Positions 18,333 to 27,470 of a DNA stretch of 64,000 bases are shown in pieces. Origin of the DNA: CAWIHK01 sp963835935. GTDB lineage: Bacteria; Bacteroidota; Ignavibacteria; UBA10030; CAVZMI01. A program made the translations under genes and the position numbers. A model generated the notes under the pieces. The model worked only from the letters and a program-made list of their open reading frames with translations. It had not been told where the DNA came from and did not search any database. The stretch covers positions 496,001 to 560,000 of the forward strand of contig CAWIHK010000001.1 of NCBI GenBank assembly GCA_963835935.1, written 5' to 3'. Numbering within the stretch: position 1 is the stretch's first letter; every line of letters begins with the position of its first letter.

Positions 18333-18666
18333 GATTCCTCGTTAGAACAAATTTTTGTTTTAATTATAATGAAAATAATAATTCGCGGCAAATAATCCAT
18401 TTGCACTCGATGAATTAAGTTGATATTTTTTGACTATGAGAATCAATAACTGATGTGATTCCGAAAATAAATTGCCACGACATTCCCACTCCGGCGAGCG
18501 GTGTAAGTGTTGGCGGGAATCGTCACACGAAGATGATAAGTAATGCTATAGTTTATTTTTAAGTAAATGATTTTTCCATAATTCATTTCATACCGACTCA
18601 GCGGATAATATTTTCTCTTGACTTATTACTTTCTAAAGCGGTTGAACTCAATGAAGTTTTTTCCAA
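18333..18666. other. 334-bp spacer, no gene seen
   Basis: AT-rich region upstream of the DUF885 gene and downstream of the next reverse-strand gene. Composition changes toward the accessory, AT-richer gene at 18667-19527. No convincing promoter, terminator or repeat was found. Confidence 0.4.
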
Positions 18667-19527
18667 CTAAAGAATGATAATCTCCAATCTTCCATCAATA
18701 ACTTTTGTTCTCAGATTCACTATCTTAGCAAGTTTTAATAACCATTCTTTCTGAAATTGTATGATGACATATTTAGTAAATATAACTGGAAGTATCTGAT
18801 TGACAATTTGAGTCGTTGCATCAAGATATTCTTTTGGGAAAACATTCAAATCAATGTTCTCAACTTTAATTTGAGTTACTCCTAAACCTCCTGTAGAGGG
18901 TGTATAGAAAGGAATGCATGAAATATTTACAACAATAGGGACATAAACTTTTGTGGAAAATAGTGAAGCCTGAAAAATAACATTTGCATAAATTCTATCA
19001 GATCCCTCTATCAATTTAATCTGCGGTACCTGATTAATTGATATTTCAAAAACAGTTGAAAAGTTCCTTTTTATGGGTAATTCTATTCTTCTATGTAGCT
19101 GATCCTGCAAAAAGGATTGAGAAAGGCTTAGTGCAAGGCCACCATCGTTAGGAAAGTTAATTCTCCAGGGAGATAATTCAATATTCGGCATTAGTTGTTT
19201 AATAGTATCATATCCACTCCCTCCGATAAGAAAGAAATTATTGGCATCAAAATGATAACCTTGTGCCCAGCCAAACTCAACCATCTTATCAGCAGGAAGA
19301 ATAAATGGAGAAATCTTGCCTTTGGCTTGAAGCCATAAATTTAATTTTTCATTAGAGGAATTTTGAATTTGTAGAACATAGGATCCTTTAAGAAGAGATT
19401 CCCTACAAGTAATAATTATCGGAAGAGGCCTTGTTTGTGATTGTAAAGAATCATTAGCAAAGAATGTAAGGCTAATAAGTAGAGATAAAAAAGAAACTGT
19501 GTCGATAAAATGCCGCATATCAATCAT
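18667..19527 (-). CDS. secreted protein of unknown function
   Basis: 286 residues with an N-terminal hydrophobic export signal (about 10-30, SFLSLLISLTFFANDSLQSQ). The middle is beta-rich; the last 90 residues (IKVENIDLNVFPKEYLDATTQIVNQILP... KVIDGRLEIIIL) recall, weakly, the lipid-binding YceB/DUF1439 pattern in which a final 'G-x-L-x-I/V-x-L' strand follows a helix. I do not recognise a firm family. It is visibly AT-richer than the flanking genes and is bordered by repeat-filled intergenic DNA, so it may be an acquired gene. Confidence 0.55.
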   Translation of the reverse strand: MIDMRHFIDTVSFLSLLISLTFFANDSLQSQTRPLPIIITCRESLLKGSYVLQIQNSSNEKLNLWLQAKGKISPFILPADKMVEFGWAQGYHFDANNFFLIGGSGYDTIKQLMPNIELSPWRINFPNDGGLALSLSQSFLQDQLHRRIELPIKRNFSTVFEISINQVPQIKLIEGSDRIYANVIFQASLFSTKVYVPIVVNISCIPFYTPSTGGLGVTQIKVENIDLNVFPKEYLDATTQIVNQILPVIFTKYVIIQFQKEWLLKLAKIVNLRTKVIDGRLEIIIL

Positions 19528-19763
19528 TCTATTTCAATTTTTCTTTATTGGATATAACCTATTATGAGGTTCTCTCAGTCGATCTTTTGCGCCTTAAAAC
19601 ATGAAAGGTGGACAGTAAAAAGAAAAATTTGTAAATCTTAATCCACGCCTTAAAATTTCGATTTTATTCCGTTAATCTCTTTCAATGAATGAATAGACAA
19701 GTCGTTTATAAATTCTAGCCAATCTTTTTTTACTCTGTTACCGTACCATCGTATGTTCTAACC

Positions 19764-19800
19764 AAAATGTTAAACAATAGGGATGAGAAAATCAAGTCCC
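19764..19800 (+). repeat. dispersed repeat, copy 1 of 3
   Basis: AAAATGTTAAACAATAG followed by GGATGAGAAAATCAAGTCC. Closely matches 37185-37220 and, more loosely, 39552-39590. In the first and third copies similarity extends upstream in degraded form (TTCGATTTTATT, CTCTTTCAA). Confidence 0.55.
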
Positions 19801-19858
19801 AAAACGACATGACTTAGCGATCCGCCATAGGCGGAGAAGCTAAGTCATAAGTCGTTTT
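19801..19858. repeat. long imperfect hairpin (REP-like)
   Basis: Arms AAAACGAC and ATGACTTAGC on the left pair with GCTAAGTCAT and GTCGTTTT on the right, with an inner CCGCC/GGCGG stem, a 3-base loop and small bulges. It is not next to a gene end and has no T-run on a useful side, so a terminator role is unlikely. Confidence 0.65.
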
Positions 19859-20124
19859 GAGGATCCCGCGTCACGAAGAATTTTCAACCGCAACGCGGGA
19901 CCTCCAAAAAGAAAAAAGTTGATCATAATCAATAGTTGGCTTTTAAGCGGAGAGTGTAGGATTCTCCGCTTCATTGCGATTTACATCGCATGCGGGATCT
20001 GATAAACGGCAGAACTATTAGAATGTTAGTAGGGAGTTTTACTCCCGAAGGATCAAGAGCTGTTCCCGAAGAATACATCAAAAATTGTCTGAAGAATTGA
20101 AATTGCAATCTCGATCTCACCCAG

Positions 20125-20147
20125 CCCTCTCCTTATGAAGGAGAGGG
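20125..20147. repeat. palindrome downstream of the Ppx/GppA gene
   Basis: Perfect 10-bp arms CCCTCTCCTT / AAGGAGAGGG around ATG, 20 bp beyond the reverse-strand stop at 20167. It could help end transcription but has no T-run. A palindrome of this kind is common as an extragenic repeat in diverse genomes. Confidence 0.55.
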
Positions 20148-20166
20148 TGTTCAACTTGTGAGTTAC

Positions 20167-21105
20167 TCATCGATCTATATCAATATCTTTTATCGCTTCA
20201 ATCACCAATCCATATCTCAAGCCGCGATCGCTGACGGTGACTTCATCATAACCGGAAAATTTCATAAAGGTTTTCAGGATCATAACTCCGGCGATGAGAA
20301 TATCGGATCGGCCGGCAGAAATTTGAGGAATGTTTTTTATTTGATCGAGAGTGAGTGGACGGAGTTGTTGGAAAATATTTTCTATCGTCGATAACCGGAG
20401 TTTGTAACCACTCACTTTTTTGCGGTCATAACGTTCCAATTGTAAATCTATTGCGGCGAGCGTTGTGACGGTTCCGGCAACACCGATGAGCTTTGCGTTT
20501 GAATCGCAGGTGAAATGAGAATTTCGAAAAACAGAATTAATGTACTCGTCCGCATCGCGAAGATTTTCAGGAAGGGGTGGTGATGTTTTTAAAATCCGTT
20601 CGGAGATGCGGACAGAACCAATATCGAAACTTTGGCGCTGATGAACTGCGTGTGCATCTCCGGTAACAACTTCAGTGCTTCCTCCGCCAATATCGAGCAC
20701 GGTAAAATTATTTCGGAGTTCGAGAAATTCCGAGACAGCTCCGTGGTAGGTAGCATCGGCTTCTTCAATTCCTGATAAAACTTTTATATCGATACCGGTT
20801 TCGTTTTTTACATGATGGATGAATTCATCCCGGTTCGTCGCATCGCGCAACGCGCTCGTGCCGCACGCGAGAATGCGCTCGGCATGATGTTCGTCGGCTA
20901 TTTGTTTGTACTCTTTCAGGAAGTTTGTCGCGCGTTGGATTGTTTCGGGAAGAATTCGCCGGTGCTCGTCGACGCCTTTGCCGAGTCGTGCAATGACCTG
21001 AAAATCATCGACGACATCGATTTGGAATTTATTTTCTTCTTTTTTAACATCGACAATCAGCATGAGGATCGTATTCGTTCCGATGTCGATTGAAGCAATT
21101 CTCAC
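20167..21105 (-). CDS. exopolyphosphatase / guanosine pentaphosphatase (Ppx/GppA family)
   Basis: GTG start at 21105 (VRIASIDIGTNT) forming a four-base GTGA overlap with the end of prmA; the longer frame inside prmA is not needed. 312 residues, the short single-module version. The actin-like ATPase fold shows SIDIGTNTILMLIVD (phosphate 1), ACGTSALRDATN, LSGIEEA, LDIGGGSTEV (phosphate 2) and GVAGTVTTLAA. The family hydrolyses polyphosphate and/or pppGpp in the cytoplasm. Translationally coupled to prmA. Confidence 0.92.
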   Translation of the reverse strand: MRIASIDIGTNTILMLIVDVKKEENKFQIDVVDDFQVIARLGKGVDEHRRILPETIQRATNFLKEYKQIADEHHAERILACGTSALRDATNRDEFIHHVKNETGIDIKVLSGIEEADATYHGAVSEFLELRNNFTVLDIGGGSTEVVTGDAHAVHQRQSFDIGSVRISERILKTSPPLPENLRDADEYINSVFRNSHFTCDSNAKLIGVAGTVTTLAAIDLQLERYDRKKVSGYKLRLSTIENIFQQLRPLTLDQIKNIPQISAGRSDILIAGVMILKTFMKFSGYDEVTVSDRGLRYGLVIEAIKDIDIDR

Positions 21106-21965
21106 GCCGTCGTCCTCACACCGATAATTCCGATCCACTCACCTTCCTGGAGAATTTCTTCCACTTCAATTCCACTCTTTTGCATCAGATCGCGCATGTC
21201 GGTTTCATCTGATTCTAACATTCCCGAGATCAGCATGAACCCTTTTGGACTGAGAAATTCTACTAACTCTTCCATCATTTCAACAATCACTCGATAATGG
21301 ATGTTGACCAACACTATATCGAATCCCAACTCAGTCACGTTTCCCAGCGAACCCAATCGAATTGTGACTTTTCCGTCCACTGAGTTCTTGGTAATATTTT
21401 CGTTTGCGTTTTCAAATGACCATTCATCGTTATCGATACCGATCGCCTGCGATGCTCCGAGCTTCACGGCCGTGATAGCGAGAACGCCGGTTCCCGTTCC
21501 GACATCGAGCACCTTCATGCCGGGTGTGAGCGATTTGTCCAGCATGCGTATCATCAATCTTGTAGTCTCATGATATCCTGTTCCGAAAGACATTTTCGGA
21601 TCGATAATGATAGCGATTTGATTCGGCTTGAGAGTCGGCGTTGCCCAACTTGGAGTTATCACGATACGCTCGGATGCTTCAACCGGTTGGATGCTTTTTT
21701 CCCATTCTTCATTCCAATCTTTATCGTCGAGGATCTTGGTTTTGATAGAGAGGATGGAGTGCCCTTCTGCCTTCAATCGATCGGAATATTCCTGGAATAA
21801 TTTCGAACCTTCCGACTCCCATTCAGCTAAAGGGAAGTAGGAAGTCAATTCTTCATCAGATTCTATGCAGCCTGTTGTCCCGAGTTTCCACAAGTAAGGG
21901 ATCAGCAATTCCCTTGTCTCTAACGGACATTCTATTGTAAGGCTCAGCCATTTTTTTTGTACCAT
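21102..21965 (-). CDS. prmA: ribosomal protein L11 methyltransferase
   Basis: 287 residues, AAGGAG ribosome site. A variable N-terminal substrate-recognition domain (1-110, with DWNEEW characteristic of PrmA) precedes a class I SAM methyltransferase: MSFGTGYHETT, VLDVGTGTGVLAI, GIDND and the DIVLVNIHYRVIVEM motif. The last has NIH where most PrmA proteins have NI(L/N), a minor deviation. It trimethylates L11 in E. coli and Thermus. Three bases separate it from the upstream membrane protein gene. Confidence 0.92.
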   Translation of the reverse strand: MVQKKWLSLTIECPLETRELLIPYLWKLGTTGCIESDEELTSYFPLAEWESEGSKLFQEYSDRLKAEGHSILSIKTKILDDKDWNEEWEKSIQPVEASERIVITPSWATPTLKPNQIAIIIDPKMSFGTGYHETTRLMIRMLDKSLTPGMKVLDVGTGTGVLAITAVKLGASQAIGIDNDEWSFENANENITKNSVDGKVTIRLGSLGNVTELGFDIVLVNIHYRVIVEMMEELVEFLSPKGFMLISGMLESDETDMRDLMQKSGIEVEEILQEGEWIGIIGVRTTA

Positions 21966-21968
21966 CTT

Positions 21969-22652
21969 TCACTCCTTGGTGTTTAGAAAAGACGGCGCTT
22001 CATTGTGTGTGAGAAGATATATAACAAGTCGTTGATGCATTTTTAACCAGTGAATCTGGTCTTGATAGTTCTCCTGCATTTTCCTGTCGGCTTTGTTGTA
22101 CCTGATGATGAGCAAATATAACACAATCAATATTAATGTAAAGAAAACAAATGAAAGATCGTACTGTAGTGTGAACACGGCAAATTGATGAATCAACAAA
22201 ACTCCGATTCCCATAACTGCAAACCACAGTGTCACACGACGGATGGTTGTCAGCACATGGAAAACCATTCCGAAGAAAAAAATCCGTTGGTGGAATGTTG
22301 AAGGCATATATGAATTAAGTATGAAGAAGTACATTCGTTGCGCATCTGTTTCTTCCAACGGCGGCTGCACATTTATTGTGCGCGAGAGATCGAGGAGATA
22401 CATGCTCGGCCGGTTTTCGCGGAATGCACGCCGCCGTTTCGATCCTTCAGTCGCATAAAGCAAAAGCCCGCTGACGATTCCTGCGATGATTAATACGGAC
22501 GCAGGCAGATCGAATGAATAAATACAGCCTGACATACGAAATATAAATTGAATGAAGAACCACAATAGAAGAGTAAGGTAATAACCCGGAATAATAATTC
22601 TTAGACCTTCATAAACTCCAAAGCTCGTCGAACCATTCGATGGTTGTGTCAT
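21969..22652 (-). CDS. multi-pass membrane protein of unknown function
   Basis: 227 residues with hydrophobic segments at about 22-42, 48-66, 119-160 and 165-183 and a cytoplasmic-looking loop RRRAFRENRPSMYLLDLSR. AGGA lies about ten bases before the ATG. It sits in a four-gene reverse-strand run (M28 peptidase, this, prmA, Ppx/GppA) with gaps of 12 and 3 bp, so co-transcription is likely. I do not recognise the family. Confidence 0.7.
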   Translation of the reverse strand: MTQPSNGSTSFGVYEGLRIIIPGYYLTLLLWFFIQFIFRMSGCIYSFDLPASVLIIAGIVSGLLLYATEGSKRRRAFRENRPSMYLLDLSRTINVQPPLEETDAQRMYFFILNSYMPSTFHQRIFFFGMVFHVLTTIRRVTLWFAVMGIGVLLIHQFAVFTLQYDLSFVFFTLILIVLYLLIIRYNKADRKMQENYQDQIHWLKMHQRLVIYLLTHNEAPSFLNTKE

Positions 22653-22664
22653 AGCAACTGTTCC

Positions 22665-23645
22665 TCAGAATGCCGATGCTTTTTGGTAGATGAGATGTGC
22701 TAGGAGCGTGCCGATAGATTCAAGACTTTGAGGACTGCACCGATCCGGTGTATCTCGGTGCGTGTGCCAGTAATTACGCTCGGGATTAATAGTATCTCCT
22801 CCGATCAATTCGCTGTCGATAATATCTATCATTCGAATCCCTGCTTCATTCATGGGAAGATGATCGTCTTCGACCATTGGTCCGTTCGCATCCAGGAAGC
22901 AGGAGAGATGAAGTTCTTTCGCGGTATCCCACACTAACTGGACAACGTCCGGGGCGTATTGCATTGAAAATGCTTCCCTCGGAATTTGAAGAAACCGATC
23001 GCCAATCATGTCGAGTAATATTCCAAACCGTGGAGCAAATGTAGTTTGTTTTGTAGAAGCAAAATATCTTGCCCCAAGAAAATAATTATCCAGATCGCCT
23101 GATGCACCGTAATCCTCGCCGTCGAAGAAAATTATATCCACTCCAACCGGCGGCGGAGATGCTTTAAGCAATCGGGCAAACTCGAGCAGGACTGCCACAC
23201 CGCTGGCTCCGTCGTTTGCTCCCGGAATCGGTTTATCACGTAGTGCAGGATTGTCGTCTCGATCCGCTCTCGGTCTTGAATCCCAATGAGCGGCGAGAAG
23301 AATCCGCTTGGTTGCTTTGACATTGAATGATGCGATGATGTTCGTCATCGTGAGGCGCTCATTCTTATAACCAATGTGTTGAAAATTCTGGAGATTGACT
23401 ACGTCGGCATAAAGTTGTATTTGTTGATAGAGAAAATTCAAACACTGTTCGTGCGCTTTCGATCCCGGATCTCGCGGGCCGAATTCACATTGCTTTTTTA
23501 ATTGTTGAAATGCATTCTCAGCATTGAAGGTTGGAACCGGAATTGGAATTTGTTGTTGTGACAAAGTCGCGTCAGTTTTTTTATTGGTTTCAGTTTTATT
23601 ACATCCGCTAATTATACATAATAAAAGAACGAGAGTTTTTTTCAT
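22665..23645 (-). CDS. M28-family peptidase / glutaminyl cyclase-like lipoprotein
   Basis: 326 residues with a lipobox (LLCIISGC, Cys15). The zinc site is complete: LLAAHWDSRP (His), GANDGASGVAVLLE (Asp), FFDGEDYG (catalytic Glu), LDMIGD and WHTHRDTPDRCSP (His). The 'AHWDSRPRAD' and 'DFWHT/NWHTHRDT' pattern fits the glutaminyl-peptide cyclotransferase-like branch of M28, which forms N-terminal pyroglutamate in the periplasm; aminopeptidase activity is the alternative. First gene of the four-gene reverse-strand run. Confidence 0.88.
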   Translation of the reverse strand: MKKTLVLLLCIISGCNKTETNKKTDATLSQQQIPIPVPTFNAENAFQQLKKQCEFGPRDPGSKAHEQCLNFLYQQIQLYADVVNLQNFQHIGYKNERLTMTNIIASFNVKATKRILLAAHWDSRPRADRDDNPALRDKPIPGANDGASGVAVLLEFARLLKASPPPVGVDIIFFDGEDYGASGDLDNYFLGARYFASTKQTTFAPRFGILLDMIGDRFLQIPREAFSMQYAPDVVQLVWDTAKELHLSCFLDANGPMVEDDHLPMNEAGIRMIDIIDSELIGGDTINPERNYWHTHRDTPDRCSPQSLESIGTLLAHLIYQKASAF

Positions 23646-24182
23646 GATTCACAGTAAAGTTTCACAAATAAAATTTATCCCAAATTTGTCATTAGGAAAA
23701 AAATATTTTAAAATTCTGAAGCTTTCTCATATGGTCGGTTCGATACGTCCCTTTTTTATGGCGATTTGAAGGACTACTCACCGACCATGCTGATAAGCCG
23801 GTGGTTGAGTAATCCAAATCTGAAAATCAGATTTGGATATATCGAAACCACCATCGTGATGGTTAATGCTTTATGCATTAATAAGTTATTCTAATGACGG
23901 CCATTATAAAATTCTCTAATGACAAATCTGGGTTTATATTTATATATTGTAGTGAATTACGCTTCAAATTTCAAGAAAACAATTGAAAATGCTCATTTTT
24001 TATTAAGCGGAGCTATCTTCGTTAGATTGCGCAACTTGCTACTCCTTTTCGGATTCCGTATTTTTCTTGGAAAGAAGAACTTTGATGCGGAAAGATAAAG
24101 CACAAAATGTCGAATAATTCAACATAATAATAGATTAGGTTGTGTTTTAAAATTACACCAATTCTAAACAGGAAAAATATTT
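23646..24182. other. 537-bp region holding a MITE, between divergent genes
   Basis: Separates the reverse-strand M28 gene from the forward Mrr-type nuclease gene. About half is the 254-bp inverted-repeat element at 23679-23932. The rest is AT-rich and should contain the two promoters; none could be assigned with confidence. Confidence 0.5.
23679..23932 (+). mobile_element. MITE family A, copy 1
   Basis: 254 bp bounded by 17-bp terminal inverted repeats CCCAAATTTGTCATTAG and CTAATGACAAATCTGGG (one mismatch when paired). Flanked by TTTAT on both sides, a likely 5-bp target duplication. No coding capacity. Inside are two imperfect hairpins, one with stem ATGGTCGGT/ACCGACCAT and one with GGTGGTT/AACCACC, plus an AATGC...GCATT and a TAATG...CATTA palindrome. 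A copy with about ten substitutions and no length change lies at 31107-31360. Confidence 0.88.
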
Positions 24183-25826
24183 ATGTGGCAGATAGAGGTT
24201 CGACATTCCGGATTAAACAAATATCTATTGATTCGAGGAACAGACCAATACGTTGTTGAACAAAAAGCTGAAGCACAGAAAGCTGCTTGGAATGAAATGT
24301 GGCGCAAGAAAGTCGAAAGAGAACAGCGTATCTCAAACAAGCAATCTATGCTTGAAGATGCACATGAACAAACAAAGGAAGCCGTTGAATCTATTGAACA
24401 ATTAGAAAACATCTTATCTAACGGTCTTAAAGTCGATTCGGCTTTCAAATGGGAAGCGCTGATAGATAATTCAACATTTAGTCAACGTGCTCCTTCCAAA
24501 CCTAAACCCGAGAGCATTCCAGATCCTCCAAAGGAATCTTCAATGTTGTACCAACCTGATTTTGGACTTCTTGATAAGATATTTTCTTCACGCAAAGAAC
24601 AAAAAATAATAGCTGCGAAAGAGTTATTCAAAAAAGATTATAAACGGTGGGCACAGAAGAAAGAGGAAACCCTAAAGAAAAATGCGGATTCCGAGAAGGA
24701 ATATCAGAGTCAATCTGAACTTTGGCAAGTCGAAAAACAAAAATTCATTGACAAGCAGATAAAGAAAAACGAATCGCTCGAAAAGAAAAAGGAGAAATAT
24801 TTTAAAAAAGATTCAAAAGCGATAATTAGCTATTGCGAGTCTGTCCTTTCCAATTCTGTGTATCCCGATTTCTTTCCTCAAAAATATGACCTTGATTACA
24901 ATCCCGACACAAAAATTCTTATTCTTGAATTCTCTCTTCCTTCCATCGATGAAATGCCGAATGTTAAGGAAGTTAAGTATGTCCAGTCAAGAGAAGAACT
25001 TGTCGAAACCTATCTTCCTGAATCAACAATTAACAAACTTTATGATAGCTTAATTTATCAAACCTCGCTTCGCACTATTCACGAACTTTATCAAGCTGAT
25101 GTTATCGAAGCTTTGGAATCGATTGTTTTCAATGGCTGGGTTGAGTCAATTGATAAGGCAACAGGAAAAAAGGTTAACGCCTGCATTGTTTCTGTGCAAG
25201 CAAATCGAGCCGAGTTTCTCGCCATCAATTTGTCAAGTGTTGATCCAAAGTTATGCTTTAAGAACCTAAAAGGCATTGGTAGTTCAAAATTGCATAGCTT
25301 AACGCCGATCGCACCAGTGCTAACCATAAGTCGTGAAGACAAGCGCTTCATTTCATCCTACGAGGTTGCAGATGAACTTGACGAGTCCATGAATCTTGCA
25401 GCAATGGATTGGGAAGATTTTGAGCATTTAATTAGAGAAGTCTTTGAGAAAGAATTTGCACAGTCAGGCGGTGAGGTCAAAGTTACGCAGGCAAGTCGAG
25501 ATGGCGGCGTCGATGCTGTTGCCTTTGACCCAGACCCAATCAGAGGCGGAAAAATAGTAATTCAAGCAAAACGTTATACTAATACAGTTGGTGTATCAGC
25601 AGTTCGTGATTTATTTGGAACCGTCATGAATGAGGGAGCCACGAAAGGTATTCTTGTTACAACTGCAGATTACGGACCAGATGCATACGAGTTTGCAAAA
25701 GGTAAACCTTTGACCCTAATGAATGGAGGCAATCTTTTATATTTACTTGAGAAACATGGACACAAAGCTAAAATAGATTTGAAAGCAGCAAAGATAATCT
25801 TGGCGGAAAAAGAAAAGAATAGTTGA
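24183..25826 (+). CDS. solitary Mrr-type restriction endonuclease with coiled-coil N-terminus
   Basis: 547 residues. The first 240 are lysine/glutamate-rich with two coiled-coil stretches (about 30-85 and 140-210). A middle domain (about 215-390) is unassigned. The C-terminus (about 408-525) is an Mrr_cat nuclease domain: DWEDFEHLIREVF, RDGGVDAVAFD (Asp near 443), IVIQAKRY (the QxK motif near 461) and GILVTTADYGPDAYEFA. Such proteins usually cut modified or foreign DNA (type IV-like). No methyltransferase or partner is adjacent. An AGGAAAAAT precedes the ATG, and a MITE lies 250 bp upstream. Likely a defence gene; specificity unknown. Confidence 0.82.
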   Translation: MWQIEVRHSGLNKYLLIRGTDQYVVEQKAEAQKAAWNEMWRKKVEREQRISNKQSMLEDAHEQTKEAVESIEQLENILSNGLKVDSAFKWEALIDNSTFSQRAPSKPKPESIPDPPKESSMLYQPDFGLLDKIFSSRKEQKIIAAKELFKKDYKRWAQKKEETLKKNADSEKEYQSQSELWQVEKQKFIDKQIKKNESLEKKKEKYFKKDSKAIISYCESVLSNSVYPDFFPQKYDLDYNPDTKILILEFSLPSIDEMPNVKEVKYVQSREELVETYLPESTINKLYDSLIYQTSLRTIHELYQADVIEALESIVFNGWVESIDKATGKKVNACIVSVQANRAEFLAINLSSVDPKLCFKNLKGIGSSKLHSLTPIAPVLTISREDKRFISSYEVADELDESMNLAAMDWEDFEHLIREVFEKEFAQSGGEVKVTQASRDGGVDAVAFDPDPIRGGKIVIQAKRYTNTVGVSAVRDLFGTVMNEGATKGILVTTADYGPDAYEFAKGKPLTLMNGGNLLYLLEKHGHKAKIDLKAAKIILAEKEKNS

Positions 25827-25978
25827 AAAATATCTTTTAAAAAAATGTAATTTTACCCACCGCTCAAGCTGTTATAAAAAAATCAATCGATGACTATTTT
25901 TTTATCTACTAATGATCAAGTGTCAAACCCTGAATTCCCTTCATTGATTCTCGCAAAATTTTCCTTACATTAATATGC

Positions 25979-27178
25979 ATGACCGAAAAACTTTATTACA
26001 ACGACAGCTACACCTGCGAGTTCACCGGGTTAATCTCCAAACGATTAACGTACGATGAAAAGCCTGCCGTTAGTCTCGATAAAACTTATTTTTATCCGAC
26101 ATCAGGCGGACAGATGCACGATACCGGCACATTAAATTCGAGCAATGTCCTCGATGTGATCGATGCGGATGAAGGCATAATTCATATTCTGGATTTGCAG
26201 GTTCCGGAAGATGTTGTTCACGGAAAAATAAATTGGAATCGCCGGTTTGAAAATATGCAGCAGCACACTGGCCAGCATATTCTCTCGGCTGTGTGCGACA
26301 CAATCGCAGGCGCCGCAACGGTGTCCGCTCATTTGGGAGAGACATCGAATTCTATCGATGTTCAAATATCATCTCTCAATCATGATATTGTTGAAAAAAT
26401 AGAAATCGAAGCCAATTCGATTGTCACACGAAACTTGCAGGTGCGGATTCATTACGCGGACGATCGAACAATATCGAAATTTCCACTTCGCAAACCGCCG
26501 AAAGTCGGCGGCGAAATCCGGATAATTGAAATTGAAGGAATAGATTTTTCTGCCTGCGGCGGAACGCACGTCAGGCAAACTGGTGAAGTCGGAATAATCA
26601 AAATCCGGAAATGGGAAAAAGTAAAAGGTGGATTAACAAGAATCGAGTTCCATTGCGGAATACGCGCCCTACGCGATTATCAATGGAAGAATAGAATGAT
26701 CAATTCGATTTCCGAGTCATTGTCGGTTAAAGATACTTCGCTATCGGAGCAATTCGAGAAATTGAACTCCACATTAAAAGTGAAACAAAAAACTATAGAC
26801 GATTTATCCGCACAGCTTGCTGAATTCGAAACCGACCGGATTTGTGAAGAGTTGAAATTGGAATCCGATAAAGTAAAAATAATCGCACGTGTGTTCGATG
26901 GTCGTTCCGTCGATTCAGTCCGTCTTCTGATGCAAAATATTTTGAAAAAAGGGAAGGCGATTATGGTGTTTGGCATCAAAGGAGAAACCGGAAATATTCT
27001 CCTTTCCTGTTCCGAAGATATTGCGGTCGATCTGACAAAAATATTTCAAGAGTGTGTAAAACCTTTTGGCGGACGCGGCGGCGGCAGAAAAAATCTGGTT
27101 CAAGGTGGAGTCGATAATCCGGCCATCATCGATGACATCGTGAAGAAAACCGAGACATACCTTCACACAATTTTATAA
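25979..27178 (+). CDS. alanyl-tRNA editing protein, AlaX-L type with DHHA1 domain
   Basis: 399 residues. N-terminal tRNA-synthetase second additional domain and editing site: FYPTSGGQMHDTG, QHTGQHILSA (the HxxxH zinc motif) and CGGTHVRQTGEVG (Cys and His ligands). A coiled-coil linker (about 240-285) leads to a DHHA1 domain ending in GGRGGGRKNLVQGG. It removes serine or glycine wrongly attached to tRNA-Ala. First gene of a compact forward run; its stop is one base before the acylphosphatase start. Confidence 0.9.
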   Translation: MTEKLYYNDSYTCEFTGLISKRLTYDEKPAVSLDKTYFYPTSGGQMHDTGTLNSSNVLDVIDADEGIIHILDLQVPEDVVHGKINWNRRFENMQQHTGQHILSAVCDTIAGAATVSAHLGETSNSIDVQISSLNHDIVEKIEIEANSIVTRNLQVRIHYADDRTISKFPLRKPPKVGGEIRIIEIEGIDFSACGGTHVRQTGEVGIIKIRKWEKVKGGLTRIEFHCGIRALRDYQWKNRMINSISESLSVKDTSLSEQFEKLNSTLKVKQKTIDDLSAQLAEFETDRICEELKLESDKVKIIARVFDGRSVDSVRLLMQNILKKGKAIMVFGIKGETGNILLSCSEDIAVDLTKIFQECVKPFGGRGGGRKNLVQGGVDNPAIIDDIVKKTETYLHTIL

Positions 27179-27179
27179 A

Positions 27180-27455
27180 ATGAAAGAGATTCGAGCTCAA
27201 ATAATTGTCAAAGGTTTAGTCCAGGGTGTCGGTTTCCGATATTTTGTGTATAATGAAGCGGTGAAATTGCAATTGAAAGGATATGTAAAAAATTTAGTAA
27301 CCGGCGAAGTGGAGATTGAAGTCGAAGGTGATAGATCGCTCGTTGAGGAATTTATTGCGATAGTTCGGGTCGGGCCAAGAATGGCTCATGTCACGGATCT
27401 GGCAATCGAGTGGAGAGAAACGAGGCGCGGATTTTCAGGATTTCAAATAAGATAA
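27180..27455 (+). CDS. acyP: acylphosphatase
   Basis: 91 residues, the standard size. The catalytic pattern GLVQGVGFRYF supplies Arg20 and GYVKNLVTGEVEIEVEG supplies Asn38. It hydrolyses acyl phosphates such as carbamoyl- or acetyl-phosphate. Start is one base after the upstream stop, so it is read from the same transcript. Confidence 0.95.
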   Translation: MKEIRAQIIVKGLVQGVGFRYFVYNEAVKLQLKGYVKNLVTGEVEIEVEGDRSLVEEFIAIVRVGPRMAHVTDLAIEWRETRRGFSGFQIR

Positions 27456-27470
27456 TACGAGGAGGATGAT

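Larger units (their letters stand above)
19528..20166. other. 639-bp non-coding region rich in palindromes
   Basis: No gene is supported. It holds a copy of a dispersed repeat (19764-19800), a 58-bp hairpin (19801-19858), an 8-bp-arm inverted repeat (19864-19900), the pair AAGCGGAGA / TCTCCGCTT (19951-19977) and CCCTCTCCTT / AAGGAGAGGG (20125-20147). Such clusters of REP-like palindromes typify extragenic repeat accumulations. Confidence 0.6.
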
